A stretch of 64,000 nucleotides of DNA, from contig JBCBRY010000005.1 of the NCBI GenBank assembly GCA_039819485.1, forward strand, positions 88,317 to 152,316. The letters run 5' to 3'. Below the pieces are notes generated by a model, which was given only the letters and a program-made list of their open reading frames with translations, was not told the origin of the DNA and did no database searches. The stretch is from UBA6168 sp039819485 (GTDB lineage Bacteria; Bacteroidota; Bacteroidia; Chitinophagales; Saprospiraceae). Within the stretch, counting starts at the first letter, position 1. Each line of letters starts with the position of its first letter. Shown here one piece after another: positions 51,977-60,967 of this stretch. Made by a program: the position numbers and the translations under genes.

Positions 51977-52429
51977 ATGGCAGATTCGTTCGGAAAAAAA
52001 GAAAGAGAAAAAAAACGTCAAAAAAGAAAAAAAGAGAAAGCTGAAAGAAAGGCACAACGCAAGGCAGAAGCAGAAGAAAGTGGAGGCAAAAGCTTTGAAG
52101 ACATGATCATGTATGTCGATGAATTCGGTAACCTGACACCCACTCCACCAGATCCTACCAAAAAGAAAAAAATTCGTAAAGAAGATATTGAAATCAGTAT
52201 ACCCCGCCAGGGAGCAGGTCCACCACCGGACATAGTCCGAAAAGGGACCGTCAAATTTTTCAATGAAGAAAAAGGCTATGGTTTTATCATTGATCGGGAA
52301 ACCAAGGACAGTATTTTTGTACATGCCAATGGTTTGATGGACCAAATCCGGGAACGCGACCGGGTGACTTTTGAGGTGGAGATGGGACCGAAAGGGCCAA
52401 ATGCGGTGCGGGTAAAGCTGTCTAAATAA
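51977..52429 (+). CDS. Cold-shock domain protein with basic N-terminal extension
   Basis: Protein of 150 residues. The first 35 are a Lys/Arg/Glu helix (KKEREKKRQKRKKEKAERK), then a linker with Pro-rich sections. A complete cold-shock OB fold occupies 89-149: KGTVKFFNEEKGYGFI with RNP1 and SIFVHANGL with RNP2. The domain binds single-stranded RNA or DNA, and the basic tail should add affinity. The extended form is common in Bacteroidota. It probably acts as an RNA chaperone. A perfect 13-bp terminator hairpin follows. Confidence 0.9.
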   Translation: MADSFGKKEREKKRQKRKKEKAERKAQRKAEAEESGGKSFEDMIMYVDEFGNLTPTPPDPTKKKKIRKEDIEISIPRQGAGPPPDIVRKGTVKFFNEEKGYGFIIDRETKDSIFVHANGLMDQIRERDRVTFEVEMGPKGPNAVRVKLSK

Positions 52430-52474
52430 ATGCCAACTTGTTTTAAATAAATTTCTGCGTTTATTCTTAAAAGG

Positions 52475-52504
52475 CAAGGGCCGTTTGTCATCAAACGGCC
52501 CTTG
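52475..52504 (+). terminator. Terminator between convergent genes
   Basis: CAAGGGCCGTTTG / CAAACGGCCCTTG, 13-bp perfect stem with loop TCAT, followed on the plus strand by TTTATTTTA. It serves the cold-shock gene and may also stop the minus-strand DUF3570 operon, whose last gene ends at 52514. Confidence 0.75.
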
Positions 52505-52513
52505 TTTATTTTA

Positions 52514-53773
52514 TCAAAAACTAAAACTCAATCCAGCGCTGATGATATTTGCTTTGAGGCCAGTACTCCGGTCATAATGGCTGTATTTTATATCAATACT
52601 TTTTAGCATAAAAATGGGGCGTTTCTTAAAAGGTGTTTTCATTCTGGCCAATCCGTTGACCGGCGAGTAACGGATGCCTGCCCCGTAAGTATGGCTCTGC
52701 AATTCCGACAAATCATAATCGGATGTATAAAATTCCTGATCCAGTGTATGCTCCTTGTATGGTTGGAAATAGTCCGCGGCCGTCTGGGTATGATAGCGGT
52801 AAAATGGATAGACCGACAGGAAGCGGCTCAGTTTAAACGGTAGTTCCACACTGGCCGTATGGCCCTGCACGCCCCAGTCATCCCAGTAATAGCGGTAATA
52901 TAATTTAGCGATCAGAAAGTCGGTCACGTGATAATTGAAGCGTACACCGATGGGGGTTTTCAATCGCTTGCCAGGCAATTGTTCTACTTTGGCTTGTTCC
53001 TGCTCCTGAAAAAATACCCGGTGAAATGGAGTTGACAACAGTCCCTTCATGTAAATACCTTCCAGCTGCACCGATGCCTGCATACGTTTGTTGATTATCC
53101 GTGAAATGGTCAGGGAACCGTTATAAGATTGACGCTTGTCAGTGGATACATGTGGCCCCTCCCTCCTTAGTTCTGTCGGATAGATGATGCCCCATCTGTC
53201 TGAAAATACCTGACCGTTCAGCCCGATGGTTGTATTGCGGTCTTTTGATTCCCATCCGTAATTAAAACCAGCATTGAGGGAATTGTAATCGTATTCTGTG
53301 CTGCCCCCTATCCGCAAGCCGAAGGTTTGCTGGTCCGTCAGTTTATAGGAAAACCCCACATTGCCGTGTACCCGCATGTCGGAGCTGGATTCACCGGAAA
53401 AGACATTGTCGATCAACTCGGTGGAAGCAGAAGAATAGTAATCGAAACCAGCGTCGAAGTTCAGCCCAAGTTTTTCAGTCATGGGGATTTTCAACGACAC
53501 TTTAGAGGCGTAGTCAGTTAGTTGTTCCGTTCCGATGCCACCCTGAACGGCGCCGTTGTTGCCGTCCTGTGCATAATAGCTGGTCAGCAAGTCCAGTTCA
53601 ATGGCGTCGGGTGGGGAAGGGTCGTAAGTAGTTGAGTCGAGTTCGATCTGAGTACCTTTTTTCTTGTTGTCCGTTGGTGGAAAAAAGGGCAAGTTCCGGA
53701 GCTGCGCCTTGACCTCCTGCGCAAAAAGAAAGAGGCAGAGGAGCAGGCTAATGATTGTTAATTGCATCCGCAA
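52514..53773 (-). CDS. DUF3570 outer-membrane protein
   Basis: This 419-residue protein has a signal peptide (to about residue 23, EVKAQ). A DUF3570-type beta-barrel follows: LDLLTSYYAQDGNNGAVQGG at the start, where acidic, Asn/Gly-rich sequence may bind metal, then long amphipathic strands (VGFSYKLTDQQTFGLRIGG, VRFNYHVTDFLIAKLYYRYY) and the final ANIISAGLSFSF. It is the last gene of a minus-strand set with thioredoxin, ApbE and DUF4266 genes and overlaps the DUF4266 gene by 16 bases, so the two are translationally linked. Likely the outer-membrane member of an extracytoplasmic redox or metal-handling system. Confidence 0.85.
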   Translation of the reverse strand: MRMQLTIISLLLCLFLFAQEVKAQLRNLPFFPPTDNKKKGTQIELDSTTYDPSPPDAIELDLLTSYYAQDGNNGAVQGGIGTEQLTDYASKVSLKIPMTEKLGLNFDAGFDYYSSASTELIDNVFSGESSSDMRVHGNVGFSYKLTDQQTFGLRIGGSTEYDYNSLNAGFNYGWESKDRNTTIGLNGQVFSDRWGIIYPTELRREGPHVSTDKRQSYNGSLTISRIINKRMQASVQLEGIYMKGLLSTPFHRVFFQEQEQAKVEQLPGKRLKTPIGVRFNYHVTDFLIAKLYYRYYWDDWGVQGHTASVELPFKLSRFLSVYPFYRYHTQTAADYFQPYKEHTLDQEFYTSDYDLSELQSHTYGAGIRYSPVNGLARMKTPFKKRPIFMLKSIDIKYSHYDRSTGLKANIISAGLSFSF

Positions 53774-53979
53774 CCTCCTCCTACTTTACCTCCATTGGCT
53801 CCGGAGGCACCTTCGCGGTACGTTTGAAAATTTGTTTCGAAATATTCGACCTTGCGGGCGGTAAGCTCCATCTCGGAATCGTTCAGATACATTTTTTGGT
53901 ACTCTTTGACCGATACACAGGATCCCAGTGTCGTGATCGTCAGAGCAAATGCCATAATTGTTTTTGTGGTCTTTTTCAT
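53758..53979 (-). CDS. DUF4266 small lipoprotein
   Basis: A lipoprotein of 73 residues with lipobox LGSC (cysteine at about 21). VKEYQKMYLNDSEME and the striking C-terminus REGASGANGGKVGGGCGCN are characteristic of DUF4266. Its end overlaps the start of the DUF3570 gene by 16 bases. The gene upstream encodes ApbE, which attaches FMN to Ser/Thr in (S/T)GA(T/S) contexts. The EGASGA segment here is loosely similar, so this peptide may be flavinylated or otherwise modified, but that is inference. The Cys-Gly-Cys end could bind metal or be oxidised by the thioredoxin-like partner. Confidence 0.85.
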   Translation of the reverse strand: MKKTTKTIMAFALTITTLGSCVSVKEYQKMYLNDSEMELTARKVEYFETNFQTYREGASGANGGKVGGGCGCN

Positions 53980-53997
53980 GTGTTATTTTTTTGAAAT

Positions 53998-54137
<140 letters not shown>

Positions 54138-55082
54138 CTATTTATCAGAATAAATTAATTCGTTTTCATTGTTGACCAGCAGGCATTCAACGCCTTTCAA
54201 CCGGTTGATGAGGGCGAGGCCTGCATCCTGGCCAAGAACGGTCACGGCAGTGGCGAGGGCATCTCCCAGTTCAGGGTTGGGGCAAATGATGCTTACACTT
54301 TTGAGTCCTTCCACTGGCCAGCCTGTCCGCGGGTCGATGATGTGGGAGTATTTTTTTCCGTCGATAAAAGCATATTTTTCATAACCACCGGAGGTGACGA
54401 CGGAGCCGTGTGGGATACTGAATTCTGCCAATGGTTTTTCAGGGGCTTCAGGGTCGGAGATTTTGACGGTCCACGGCTTATTGGCCAAAGGCCTGCCCCA
54501 GCAGAGGAGGTCGCCGGCTGCGTTGACGAGACCGCTTTCGATTCCCAGTTGCCGCATAACCAGTTTAGCCCGCACGGCCGCATAGCCTTTGCCGATGGCA
54601 CCGAAACCGATTTTCATGCCCTTTTCTTTCAGGAAAACCGTCTGCTGTTCTTCGTTCAGTATGATGTGGTGATAATTCACCAGTCTTTTCAGCTCTGCCA
54701 GTTTTTCGGGAGTTGGCATTTTGCTTGCCTGGTCATTGAAAGTCCAGTAATATCTCGATAGGGTGCCGCTGATGTCGAAAGCTCCTTTGGTGATCTTCGA
54801 CAATTTCTGGCAGCGCCTGATCAGGTCAAATAATTCCTTCTCCACTCGTACCGGGGCGATACCTGACATAGCATTGACGCGGCCCGTGGAGGAGTTGTCT
54901 TTCCACGAAGAAATCAAGTTTTCGATGCGCTTGATTTCTGCTACTCCGGCCCGAATGCCGTCCCAGGCAATCTGCGGATTTTCATGGATGGTGGTCAGCA
55001 CAAAGCGGCAGCCCATTAGTTTGATGACATAATGGTGCGCTTTTTTTTGTTTGCGGACGGGGTGTGAAAGAGTGGCTTGCAT
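54138..55082 (-). CDS. apbE: ApbE-type FAD:protein FMN transferase
   Basis: The 314-residue protein has the ApbE landmarks LMGCRFVLTT near the start, GAFDISG, IGFGAIGKGYAA, VNAAGDLLCWG and HIIDPRTGWPV, which hold the FAD- and Mg-binding residues. It transfers FMN from FAD to a Ser/Thr of target proteins such as NqrC or RnfG. No lipobox or signal peptide is visible: the N-terminus is basic and polar (MQATLSHPVRKQKKAHH), unlike most exported ApbE proteins, so it may act before its target is exported. Genes for a thioredoxin, DUF4266 and DUF3570 share the operon. Confidence 0.88.
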   Translation of the reverse strand: MQATLSHPVRKQKKAHHYVIKLMGCRFVLTTIHENPQIAWDGIRAGVAEIKRIENLISSWKDNSSTGRVNAMSGIAPVRVEKELFDLIRRCQKLSKITKGAFDISGTLSRYYWTFNDQASKMPTPEKLAELKRLVNYHHIILNEEQQTVFLKEKGMKIGFGAIGKGYAAVRAKLVMRQLGIESGLVNAAGDLLCWGRPLANKPWTVKISDPEAPEKPLAEFSIPHGSVVTSGGYEKYAFIDGKKYSHIIDPRTGWPVEGLKSVSIICPNPELGDALATAVTVLGQDAGLALINRLKGVECLLVNNENELIYSDK

Positions 55083-55143
55083 TTTTATTGTTATTAGAAA
55101 TTAAGAAAATCGGGAATTGATACTGAGCCGGTCGTGAAGTCCT

Positions 55144-55602
55144 TCAGTTCGCCATTATGGTTTCAATATGTTGAATGTATTGGTCGACGGAGAGGCGTTG
55201 ATCATAGCTGAATTCGCCTTTCACCTCGCCCTGGGCGTCGGTTAGCACGATGAGGGGGAAGGTGCCTTTTGGATTGTACTGGTCGGCAAGTTTTTCATTC
55301 TGGGCGCGTTGCTTTTTTGGCAGCCGGTTGGCTTTTTTGTAGGGGAAATCCACTTCCATTAAAACCAGTTTTCTATTGGCAAAGTCAACAAAAGTGTCAT
55401 CTTCCAAGATAGTCGATCGCATTTGGATACAAGGCTTACACCAGTCAGAACCGGAAAAAACGAGGGCGATTGGCCGGTTGTTTTCGGTAGCTATTTTTTT
55501 AGCTTCATCAATGTTGTGCTGGAAGGTTTGGCCAATTAAAAGGTTGGACAAAAAGATAAGTGCCAGAACAGCTTGCACTGTTTTAAAAGTGGTCTTAAAC
55601 AT
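55144..55602 (-). CDS. Exported thioredoxin-family protein
   Basis: This 152-residue protein has a signal peptide (to about residue 25, LLIGQ) and a thioredoxin fold with the active site WCKPC (54-58) and the cis-proline strand GTFPLIVLTD. The short form with FSGSDWCKPC is typical of Thioredoxin_7/DsbD-gamma-like periplasmic proteins that reduce or isomerise disulfides. It begins the minus-strand unit that continues with apbE (61 bases later), DUF4266 and DUF3570 genes, so it may keep the cysteine-rich DUF4266 tail reduced. Confidence 0.87.
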   Translation of the reverse strand: MFKTTFKTVQAVLALIFLSNLLIGQTFQHNIDEAKKIATENNRPIALVFSGSDWCKPCIQMRSTILEDDTFVDFANRKLVLMEVDFPYKKANRLPKKQRAQNEKLADQYNPKGTFPLIVLTDAQGEVKGEFSYDQRLSVDQYIQHIETIMAN

Positions 55603-55769
55603 CCTTGAATGATTTTAGTCAGGAAATCGTAAATGGCTTATTCACACGGTGATGGCCAATTATTTTATTACCAGACAACTGGAGTTTACGATTCCCCTAA
55701 AAAGGCAGGAAAAATAACACGGCCCATAAGTTTTTGAGGGCACCTCTGATTGCTCATGCTATAAAAAAA

Positions 55770-55797
55770 ATACCCCGGAAATTGCTTGCCGGGGTAT
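55770..55797 (-). terminator. Rho-independent terminator of the RRM gene
   Basis: ATACCCCGG / CCGGGGTAT, 9-bp stem. On the minus strand it is followed by eight Ts (complement of 55763-55770). It lies about 55 bases after the stop of the RNA-binding protein gene. Confidence 0.75.
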
Positions 55798-55850
55798 ATC
55801 TGTGTTCATTTCCATCAACGGTGAAATGATGGATTCACATTGGTGAGTGT

Positions 55851-56162
55851 TTACCAGCGGTTTCCACCGCCACCTCCATAGCCACCTCGGCCTCCGCCTC
55901 TGCGGCCGCCCCCACGCTCGCCTCTTGGCTCGGCTTTCTTCACTACAATGGTACGCCCGTCCAGGTTAGATTCATTCAGCTCATTGATGGCGTTTTGTGC
56001 TTCGCCGTCGTCATCCATTTCTACAAATCCAAAACCTTTTGAACGGCCGGTAAATTTATCCATGATAACGTTAGCGGAAGAAACAGTTCCGAACTCTTCA
56101 AAAGCACGTCTCAGATCATCGCTTTGGGTATCGAAACTGAGTTTTGCAACAAAAATATTCAT
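55851..56162 (-). CDS. Glycine-rich RNA-binding protein (RRM)
   Basis: Protein of 103 residues with a single RNA-recognition motif: RNP2 IFVAKL (3-8) and RNP1 KGFGFVEM (42-49), with aromatic residues in the usual RNA-stacking positions. The C-terminal tail is made of Arg/Gly repeats (GGGRRGGGRGGYGGGGG). It resembles the cold-inducible Rbp proteins of cyanobacteria and the RRM proteins common in Bacteroidota, which bind mRNA and affect its stability or localisation. Stand-alone gene with its own terminator. Confidence 0.92.
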   Translation of the reverse strand: MNIFVAKLSFDTQSDDLRRAFEEFGTVSSANVIMDKFTGRSKGFGFVEMDDDGEAQNAINELNESNLDGRTIVVKKAEPRGERGGGRRGGGRGGYGGGGGNRW

Positions 56163-56985
56163 CTAAAAAAAATTAAAAAATGATAAAAATAAAGAGCATC
56201 AAATACTGATGTCTGAGTCAGGCAAATAGTAAAGGTAAAATCCACCTTTATATCCGAACCGGACATGACTTTCATAATTAACGGACAAGAAAAAAATAAA
56301 TAACGGGAAATTTTAAAACTAACGATCAGTAGGAAGGAAAGAAATAAAACTGTGGGTTATCAAGAATTCGCCTGCGTAATAAATTTGAGCTCTTTGAACT
56401 CACTGCAAGTATACGACCTTTTTGCCGAGTCTGCTACGATGGGCAGCATCTTTAAGAGGGCATTAACTGTTGGCTTTTGGCATTTTGTTGTGCCAAAGGC
56501 CAACACTTACAGTTTGGAAGCATCAATTATGACTGGCTGATTGTACGCCGAAGCACCGTCAAAACTGGCAACTTTGCCAGCTGCTCCGGCACCTCCGTCG
56601 CGGCCATTGGCAGCGGTGTAATGCCAGGCGCCCGCCACATTTTGGGCGGTGGCGTCATGACAGTTGCATCCGGGGTGGCAGCGCCAGGAACAAGCGGTGT
56701 TGGAGTTGCAGGATTGTACTGATGTGAACGGCATACCTGAACGGGGCCATTTCCAAATAACGTTCAGACCTTTCCCAGATCAAATATTTCAATAAAACGA
56801 CAAAGAAATAAGTTTCCGTTTTGACAGCATTCGATGCCCCGATAAAATCAAATGTTTAGACAATTAAGCAAAACGAGCCGCCTGATAAAAAAGGCTGCTG
56901 CAAAATTCCGAGAAACGAATTGCAGACCGCTTTTGAGAAACGATATAATTGTGTTTATTTTTCATCTATATTTCACAAAAGCATC
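56163..56985. other. Gene-poor 0.8-kb gap with a palindrome
   Basis: Only weak coding signals are present. GTTGGCTTTTGGC (56471-56483) faces GCCAAAGGCCAAC (56493-56505), a 13-bp near-perfect hairpin of the GCCAA word family. From 56560 to 56720 the sequence turns G+C-rich and codes on the minus strand for a small Cys-rich peptide (listed separately). The rest is A+T-rich with nothing recognisable. Confidence 0.5.
56507..56734 (-). pseudogene. Possible remnant encoding a Cys-rich, LamG-start-like peptide
   Basis: A 75-codon minus-strand ORF: a cysteine-rich first half (SCNSNTACSWRCHPGCNCHD) followed by GGAGAAGKVASFDGASAY, which recalls the opening strand of LamG/concanavalin-like domains ('GxxGxAxxFDGxxxY'). 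The G+C-rich composition differs from the flanks. A plus-strand ORF covers the same bases, so this may equally be chance. If real, it is a fragment cut off where the GCCAA palindrome begins (56505). Confidence 0.25.
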
Positions 56986-57825
56986 ATGATGAAAGTATTT
57001 GGTCTTGCGAATTTACTTATGTTGGTTTTGATCTTGTCCACTTGCCAGCAAGAAAAAAAAGCCAGTACTGTTACGGATGGAGAACAGTTGGAGAGGAGGG
57101 TTGATATTTTTGCGGAAATAGAATTGAACGAGGTTTTTTCAACATATAATTTGGAGAAGCTAAAAACGGTAGAAGTCCAGTTTAGGCCCGCCATGAAGAA
57201 GCCCGTGAAATATGAGGGCGTTCCCTTTTTAGATATTTTGGAAGGTATTTATGGGAAAGGCGTTTTGGACAGTTTGAAAACAGGCCATGCTATCGAATTA
57301 ATCTGCAAGGACGGCTATTATCCTCAAATGCTTTTATCTGACGTTTGGAAATATAGTGGTTACCTTGTTGATCGAATGGCAGGCGAACCTGATAAATGGC
57401 CAGCGATCTCCCGACAAAAATATGCACCTTTTTATTTGGTTTGGGAGGGTGAAAAAAATGATCGGAATGTGCCCTGGCCATATGGGCTGACCAGCGTTCG
57501 TTTGGTCAGCCTGGAAAAACAAAAAGAATGTTTGTTGCCGGATGCAGGTAAAACGGCCGAAGACGGGTTTTATTTATTCAAAAAATATTGCATGAAATGC
57601 CATTCCATTAATGGAAAGGGAGGGGTGATGGGGCCTGAATTGAATTACCCTAAAAATATTCTTGCTTATTGGCAGGAGGATCAATTGTCAGCTTTTGTAA
57701 AAAGTCCACAATCATTTCGCTATAATCATCAAATGAAACCGGTAAAAAGGATTACGGAAACAGAAATGGAATCTATTATTGACTATTTTAAATATATTGA
57801 AACACACAGCCAACTATGCGATTGA
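56986..57825 (+). CDS. Cytochrome c lipoprotein with molybdopterin-oxidoreductase-like domain
   Basis: Start at ATG 56986 (279 residues), giving a lipoprotein signal with lipobox LSTC. The central part (about 50-180) has KYEGVPFLDILEGIYG, IELICKDGYYPQMLL and PWPYGLTSVRLV, a layout like the sulfite-oxidase-type molybdopterin fold but without an obvious cofactor cysteine in it. A C-terminal cytochrome c domain carries the heme site CMKCH in FYLFKKYCMKCHSINGKGG and a distal Met in NHQMKPV. Lipid-anchored electron carrier, partner unknown. Its 3' end touches the terminator of the convergent peptidase gene. Confidence 0.78.
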   Translation: MMKVFGLANLLMLVLILSTCQQEKKASTVTDGEQLERRVDIFAEIELNEVFSTYNLEKLKTVEVQFRPAMKKPVKYEGVPFLDILEGIYGKGVLDSLKTGHAIELICKDGYYPQMLLSDVWKYSGYLVDRMAGEPDKWPAISRQKYAPFYLVWEGEKNDRNVPWPYGLTSVRLVSLEKQKECLLPDAGKTAEDGFYLFKKYCMKCHSINGKGGVMGPELNYPKNILAYWQEDQLSAFVKSPQSFRYNHQMKPVKRITETEMESIIDYFKYIETHSQLCD

Positions 57826-57832
57826 CAAAAAA

Positions 57833-57854
57833 CGCCAGGTAAATGTACCTGGCG
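57833..57854 (-). terminator. Rho-independent terminator of the S41 peptidase gene
   Basis: CGCCAGGTA / TACCTGGCG, 9-bp perfect stem with a 4-base loop. On the minus strand it is followed by TTTTTTGTC. It lies between the convergent cytochrome and S41 genes, 35 bases after the S41 stop. Confidence 0.7.
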
Positions 57855-57888
57855 CTTCGTCGGATGATTTCTATTTTGATCAGTGGCT

Positions 57889-59286
57889 TTACGGCTTTAC
57901 TTTTTTCATTTTTGCTTCTGCTTTTTTCAGGTTTTCTTTAAATAGTTCCAGATTGGAATCCTCGTTGGCCTCGGCCAGTTCGACGGCTTTTTTATAATTA
58001 TGTACCGATGCCTTCATTTGACCGTTCATGGCCAGTGCTTCCCCGTAGCTGTCGTACACATTGGCTGACTGAGGGAATAAGATCGTATTGGTTTTGAAAA
58101 TAACCTCGGCGACTTTTGGCTTTTTATGCTGCAATAAAAAATCGTAGCCCATGCCGTTGATCGTCCCTTCATCCAGCAAGCCGACTTTATGACATTTTTT
58201 AATGCTGTTGATTATTTTTTCATCCGTACCATTGTAGTGATGAATGTTGTTTTGCAAGTCCGCAAATACGGCCCTGTATTTTTCTTTTGATTGGCTGCGG
58301 TAATTAGTTGCCGCTATTTTGGCCAGTTCGTGAGCTTTGTCGAGCGCTTCCTCTGACGTGGTTTTTACTTCCGGTACAACGCCCACTCCTTCCCAGTTGG
58401 TTTTGGTGATGGGGTTAATGGCCCGTCCGGTAGGTATGAATACCATTAGTTTTTTATTGATATTCCGCGTGCCGCCGGGGTTGGCACCGCCGCCGGTCGT
58501 TTCACCGACGAGCGTGGCCCGTTTTTGTGTTTGCATGTTGTAGGAAAATTCCTCGGCCCCGGAAAATGTGCGGCTGCTGGTCAGGACAAACAAAGGGACA
58601 TCCGGCATCTTTTTTCCGCCTACTTCGTCGAGTGTCCAATATTCCTGGGTGTGGTCCCCTTCCCGCCAGTACAGGCTGTTCAAATGTACTTTTTCATCGA
58701 AAAAATAACTGCATAAATATTGGACCATGGCCGGGCTTCCCCCGCCGTTTTTCCGTAGGTCGACAATAATGGCATCGCTGGTGGACAGCAAATGCATGTA
58801 GCTGTCGGCCATGGGGCCGCCCTTTTCAACACCGGCGAAGCCCCGCAGGTCAAAATAACCTACATTGCCCTCCAGTTTTTTGGCTTCTGCAAAGCCATAG
58901 TTGCCCCTTCTCGAACGCTCTATTCGGTGCAGGCGTTCTTCCATCATGCTTTCAGGTGTATTTTCTTTGGCGACGTAGGGTGGAACCGGCCGGATGCGCA
59001 TGTGCTTATCTTTATTGATGGACTGCACTTCCTCGGTCAGGGATTCGGCAAATGCCTCCAGTGTGTTGAATTGGTCAAAATGGCCTGCTTGCAGTTTTTT
59101 GTTTAAATGGTCGGCCGTCTTTTGGGCAACGTCAGGAAAGACATAAAAATCGATCATCAATTCATTTAACCCGGCAATCGATTGTTTCTTAAATGCCTGG
59201 TCAATGTTTGCTTCCTGTGCGTTTGTCAAAAGACAAAGGCCAAAAATGCAAACCGGCAAAAGGAGAAGTTGAAATATTTTTTTCAT
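57889..59286 (-). CDS. S41-family peptidase (IRBP/tricorn-like)
   Basis: ATG 59286 chosen (465 residues), giving a clear signal peptide (ends LTNAQ). The longer frame to 59382 starts with 32 residues of spacer. The S41 core has IIVDLRKNGGGSPAMVQYL, then FVLTSSRTFSGAEEFSY with the catalytic Ser, and GETTGGGANPGG. No PDZ domain is seen. The N-terminal helices (IDFYVFPDVAQK) match interphotoreceptor retinoid-binding-like S41 proteins. The last 120 residues form a TPR-like helical tail (VYDSYGEALAMNGQM, YKKAVELAE). A periplasmic or secreted serine peptidase of unknown substrate. Confidence 0.87.
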   Translation of the reverse strand: MKKIFQLLLLPVCIFGLCLLTNAQEANIDQAFKKQSIAGLNELMIDFYVFPDVAQKTADHLNKKLQAGHFDQFNTLEAFAESLTEEVQSINKDKHMRIRPVPPYVAKENTPESMMEERLHRIERSRRGNYGFAEAKKLEGNVGYFDLRGFAGVEKGGPMADSYMHLLSTSDAIIVDLRKNGGGSPAMVQYLCSYFFDEKVHLNSLYWREGDHTQEYWTLDEVGGKKMPDVPLFVLTSSRTFSGAEEFSYNMQTQKRATLVGETTGGGANPGGTRNINKKLMVFIPTGRAINPITKTNWEGVGVVPEVKTTSEEALDKAHELAKIAATNYRSQSKEKYRAVFADLQNNIHHYNGTDEKIINSIKKCHKVGLLDEGTINGMGYDFLLQHKKPKVAEVIFKTNTILFPQSANVYDSYGEALAMNGQMKASVHNYKKAVELAEANEDSNLELFKENLKKAEAKMKKVKP

Positions 59287-59504
59287 GTTGGATGAGGATT
59301 GACAGACTATTTGGTTAAGGCCTTCCCCTGCATGCTTTGGAGAGGCAAGGGGGACCTGCATCAATAATAATGACAGATGCAATATTTATCCTAAATGGTT
59401 AAAGGAAATTATTTTTTTACCAAGCAAAAATAAAAGATGGGGATTTGAGAAAATTGTAAAAAAGTAAAGGGGGGTAGTTTGTCGGCCGACTGCTGGCGGT
59501 CGAA

Positions 59505-60365
59505 TTACCTTGGATCATACTGATGTGAAAAACGCCTCACGATCGTTTCCTGTGAAATTTTGACCAACTGGCTTTCCTGCTTGAAAAACCGGAGGGGGCA
59601 GGCGCTGAAAAAAGATTTGAATTCTTTGGTGAAATGTGCCTGGTCAAAGAACCCGGCTTCGAGGCAAAGTTCGGTAAGGTTGTAGGCAGGTTTGATTTTT
59701 TGCAGCTCCAGTAAATAGTTCATTCGCCAGATACGGGAGACCCTTTTAGGCGGTAGTCCCATTTTATGGATGAAATGTTTCCGCAGGGTAACTTTACTGG
59801 TATTGAATTCCGTTAGCAAGTCATTTATTTTTACCATGCCTTTGCGGTCCAGGATATAATTTAATTGTGCCCGGAAAGTCTGGTCAATAGAAAATGATTT
59901 TTTTAATAGACGCAAAACCAACCCTTCGGCCAGTTCAATTTTTTTATCCATCTCTTTGGGGGACAAAATTTCCTGAATGATTTTTTGGTCACTGCGGTTC
60001 AGTTCGAATAAATCTTGGAGGGGCTGCACCTGGTCGTTTAGATGAAATAAAGGTGTCTTGATTAAATTGGCAAACGCAAAAGGTTTGAAACGGATGCCGA
60101 AAACATGGGCTTGTCCCCTTACTGCAAAGTTGAAACTGCTTGTTTTCTGTCCGATAAATGTAGCGCCGGGCAGCACCTGTTTCCATGTTTTTTCGCTGGT
60201 TGACCTAATAAATACCGGCCGGTCGGCAAATAATATCTCAAAAGTACAGTCTGGTGACATTACCTCGAAGGGATTGTTCACTTCTTCGGGGGTGAGCGTC
60301 ATCTCCCAGAAACATTCAAGGTGCTGGGAAAAATAGGCGGGTGGCTGATATTCCAGGTATTGCAT
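59505..60365 (-). CDS. AraC-family transcriptional regulator
   Basis: The 286-residue protein has an N-terminal DUF6597-like sensing domain (YQPPAYFSQHLECFWEM, then FGIRFKPFAFANLI) and a C-terminal pair of helix-turn-helix motifs (about 180-265: INDLLTEFNTSKVTLRKHF and LTELCLEAGFFDQAHFTKEF), ending in the expected FF-x-Ac-P-L-R-F segment. Regulators of this kind control nearby or distant stress and metabolic genes. No obvious target is adjacent. The upstream gap (60366-60967) is otherwise gene-free. Confidence 0.87.
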   Translation of the reverse strand: MQYLEYQPPAYFSQHLECFWEMTLTPEEVNNPFEVMSPDCTFEILFADRPVFIRSTSEKTWKQVLPGATFIGQKTSSFNFAVRGQAHVFGIRFKPFAFANLIKTPLFHLNDQVQPLQDLFELNRSDQKIIQEILSPKEMDKKIELAEGLVLRLLKKSFSIDQTFRAQLNYILDRKGMVKINDLLTEFNTSKVTLRKHFIHKMGLPPKRVSRIWRMNYLLELQKIKPAYNLTELCLEAGFFDQAHFTKEFKSFFSACPLRFFKQESQLVKISQETIVRRFSHQYDPR

Positions 60366-60967
60366 GCCTTAAAGACCCGGAGGGCAGGGTGGGCGTTGCT
60401 TTTGGGGGGACTTATTTAAACGCAAGAGACGCAAGGAGGACGCAAATTATTAGTCGCGTGCTTTTAGATCTTTAGCGCCTTTGTCGTTAAAAACACGGTG
60501 CCGGAACAAACTTTAATGCTCAGTCGTTGCGCAAATTACACATGTCTGGTTTTGGACGTGAAATAACAATGCGGTAGGGAAAGCGCTGATCCGGGATTGT
60601 TTACTTGAACGGCAGGAAGTCAGGAGTGGAAAGATTGCAGAAAGAATGGGAGCCGATAACATCCCTTTTGTGCTATATTTACTTCTTGGTTTTCGAGATG
60701 AACCTCCATTTAAATTTCAGCGTCGTGAAATAGGCTGGCATTAACTTTATTTATCTTTAGCAAAATACTGGTTTTGAGGAATTTAGCGCTCTAATTTTGG
60801 TGATTGTTTATTTCGATTGCATTAGAAATAGCGGTAATTGGTTTGGGGTATTTATAAGTTGTAGCCAGTTAGAAAAAAGGCCTGCTTACGGCAACGTATA
60901 AAATACCAATAGCCACTAAACGCACCTAACTGCATATATACTGTTCGTTCTGCACAATCAAACAAAA
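60366..60967. other. Gene-free 0.6-kb gap
   Basis: No convincing ORF. Near 60420-60490 there are CGCAAGAGACGCAAGGAGGA-type words of the intergenic repeat style without a complete second arm. The region before 60968 is A+T-rich and should contain the promoter of the next gene, but no TTG/TAnnTTTG pair stands out. Confidence 0.5.
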
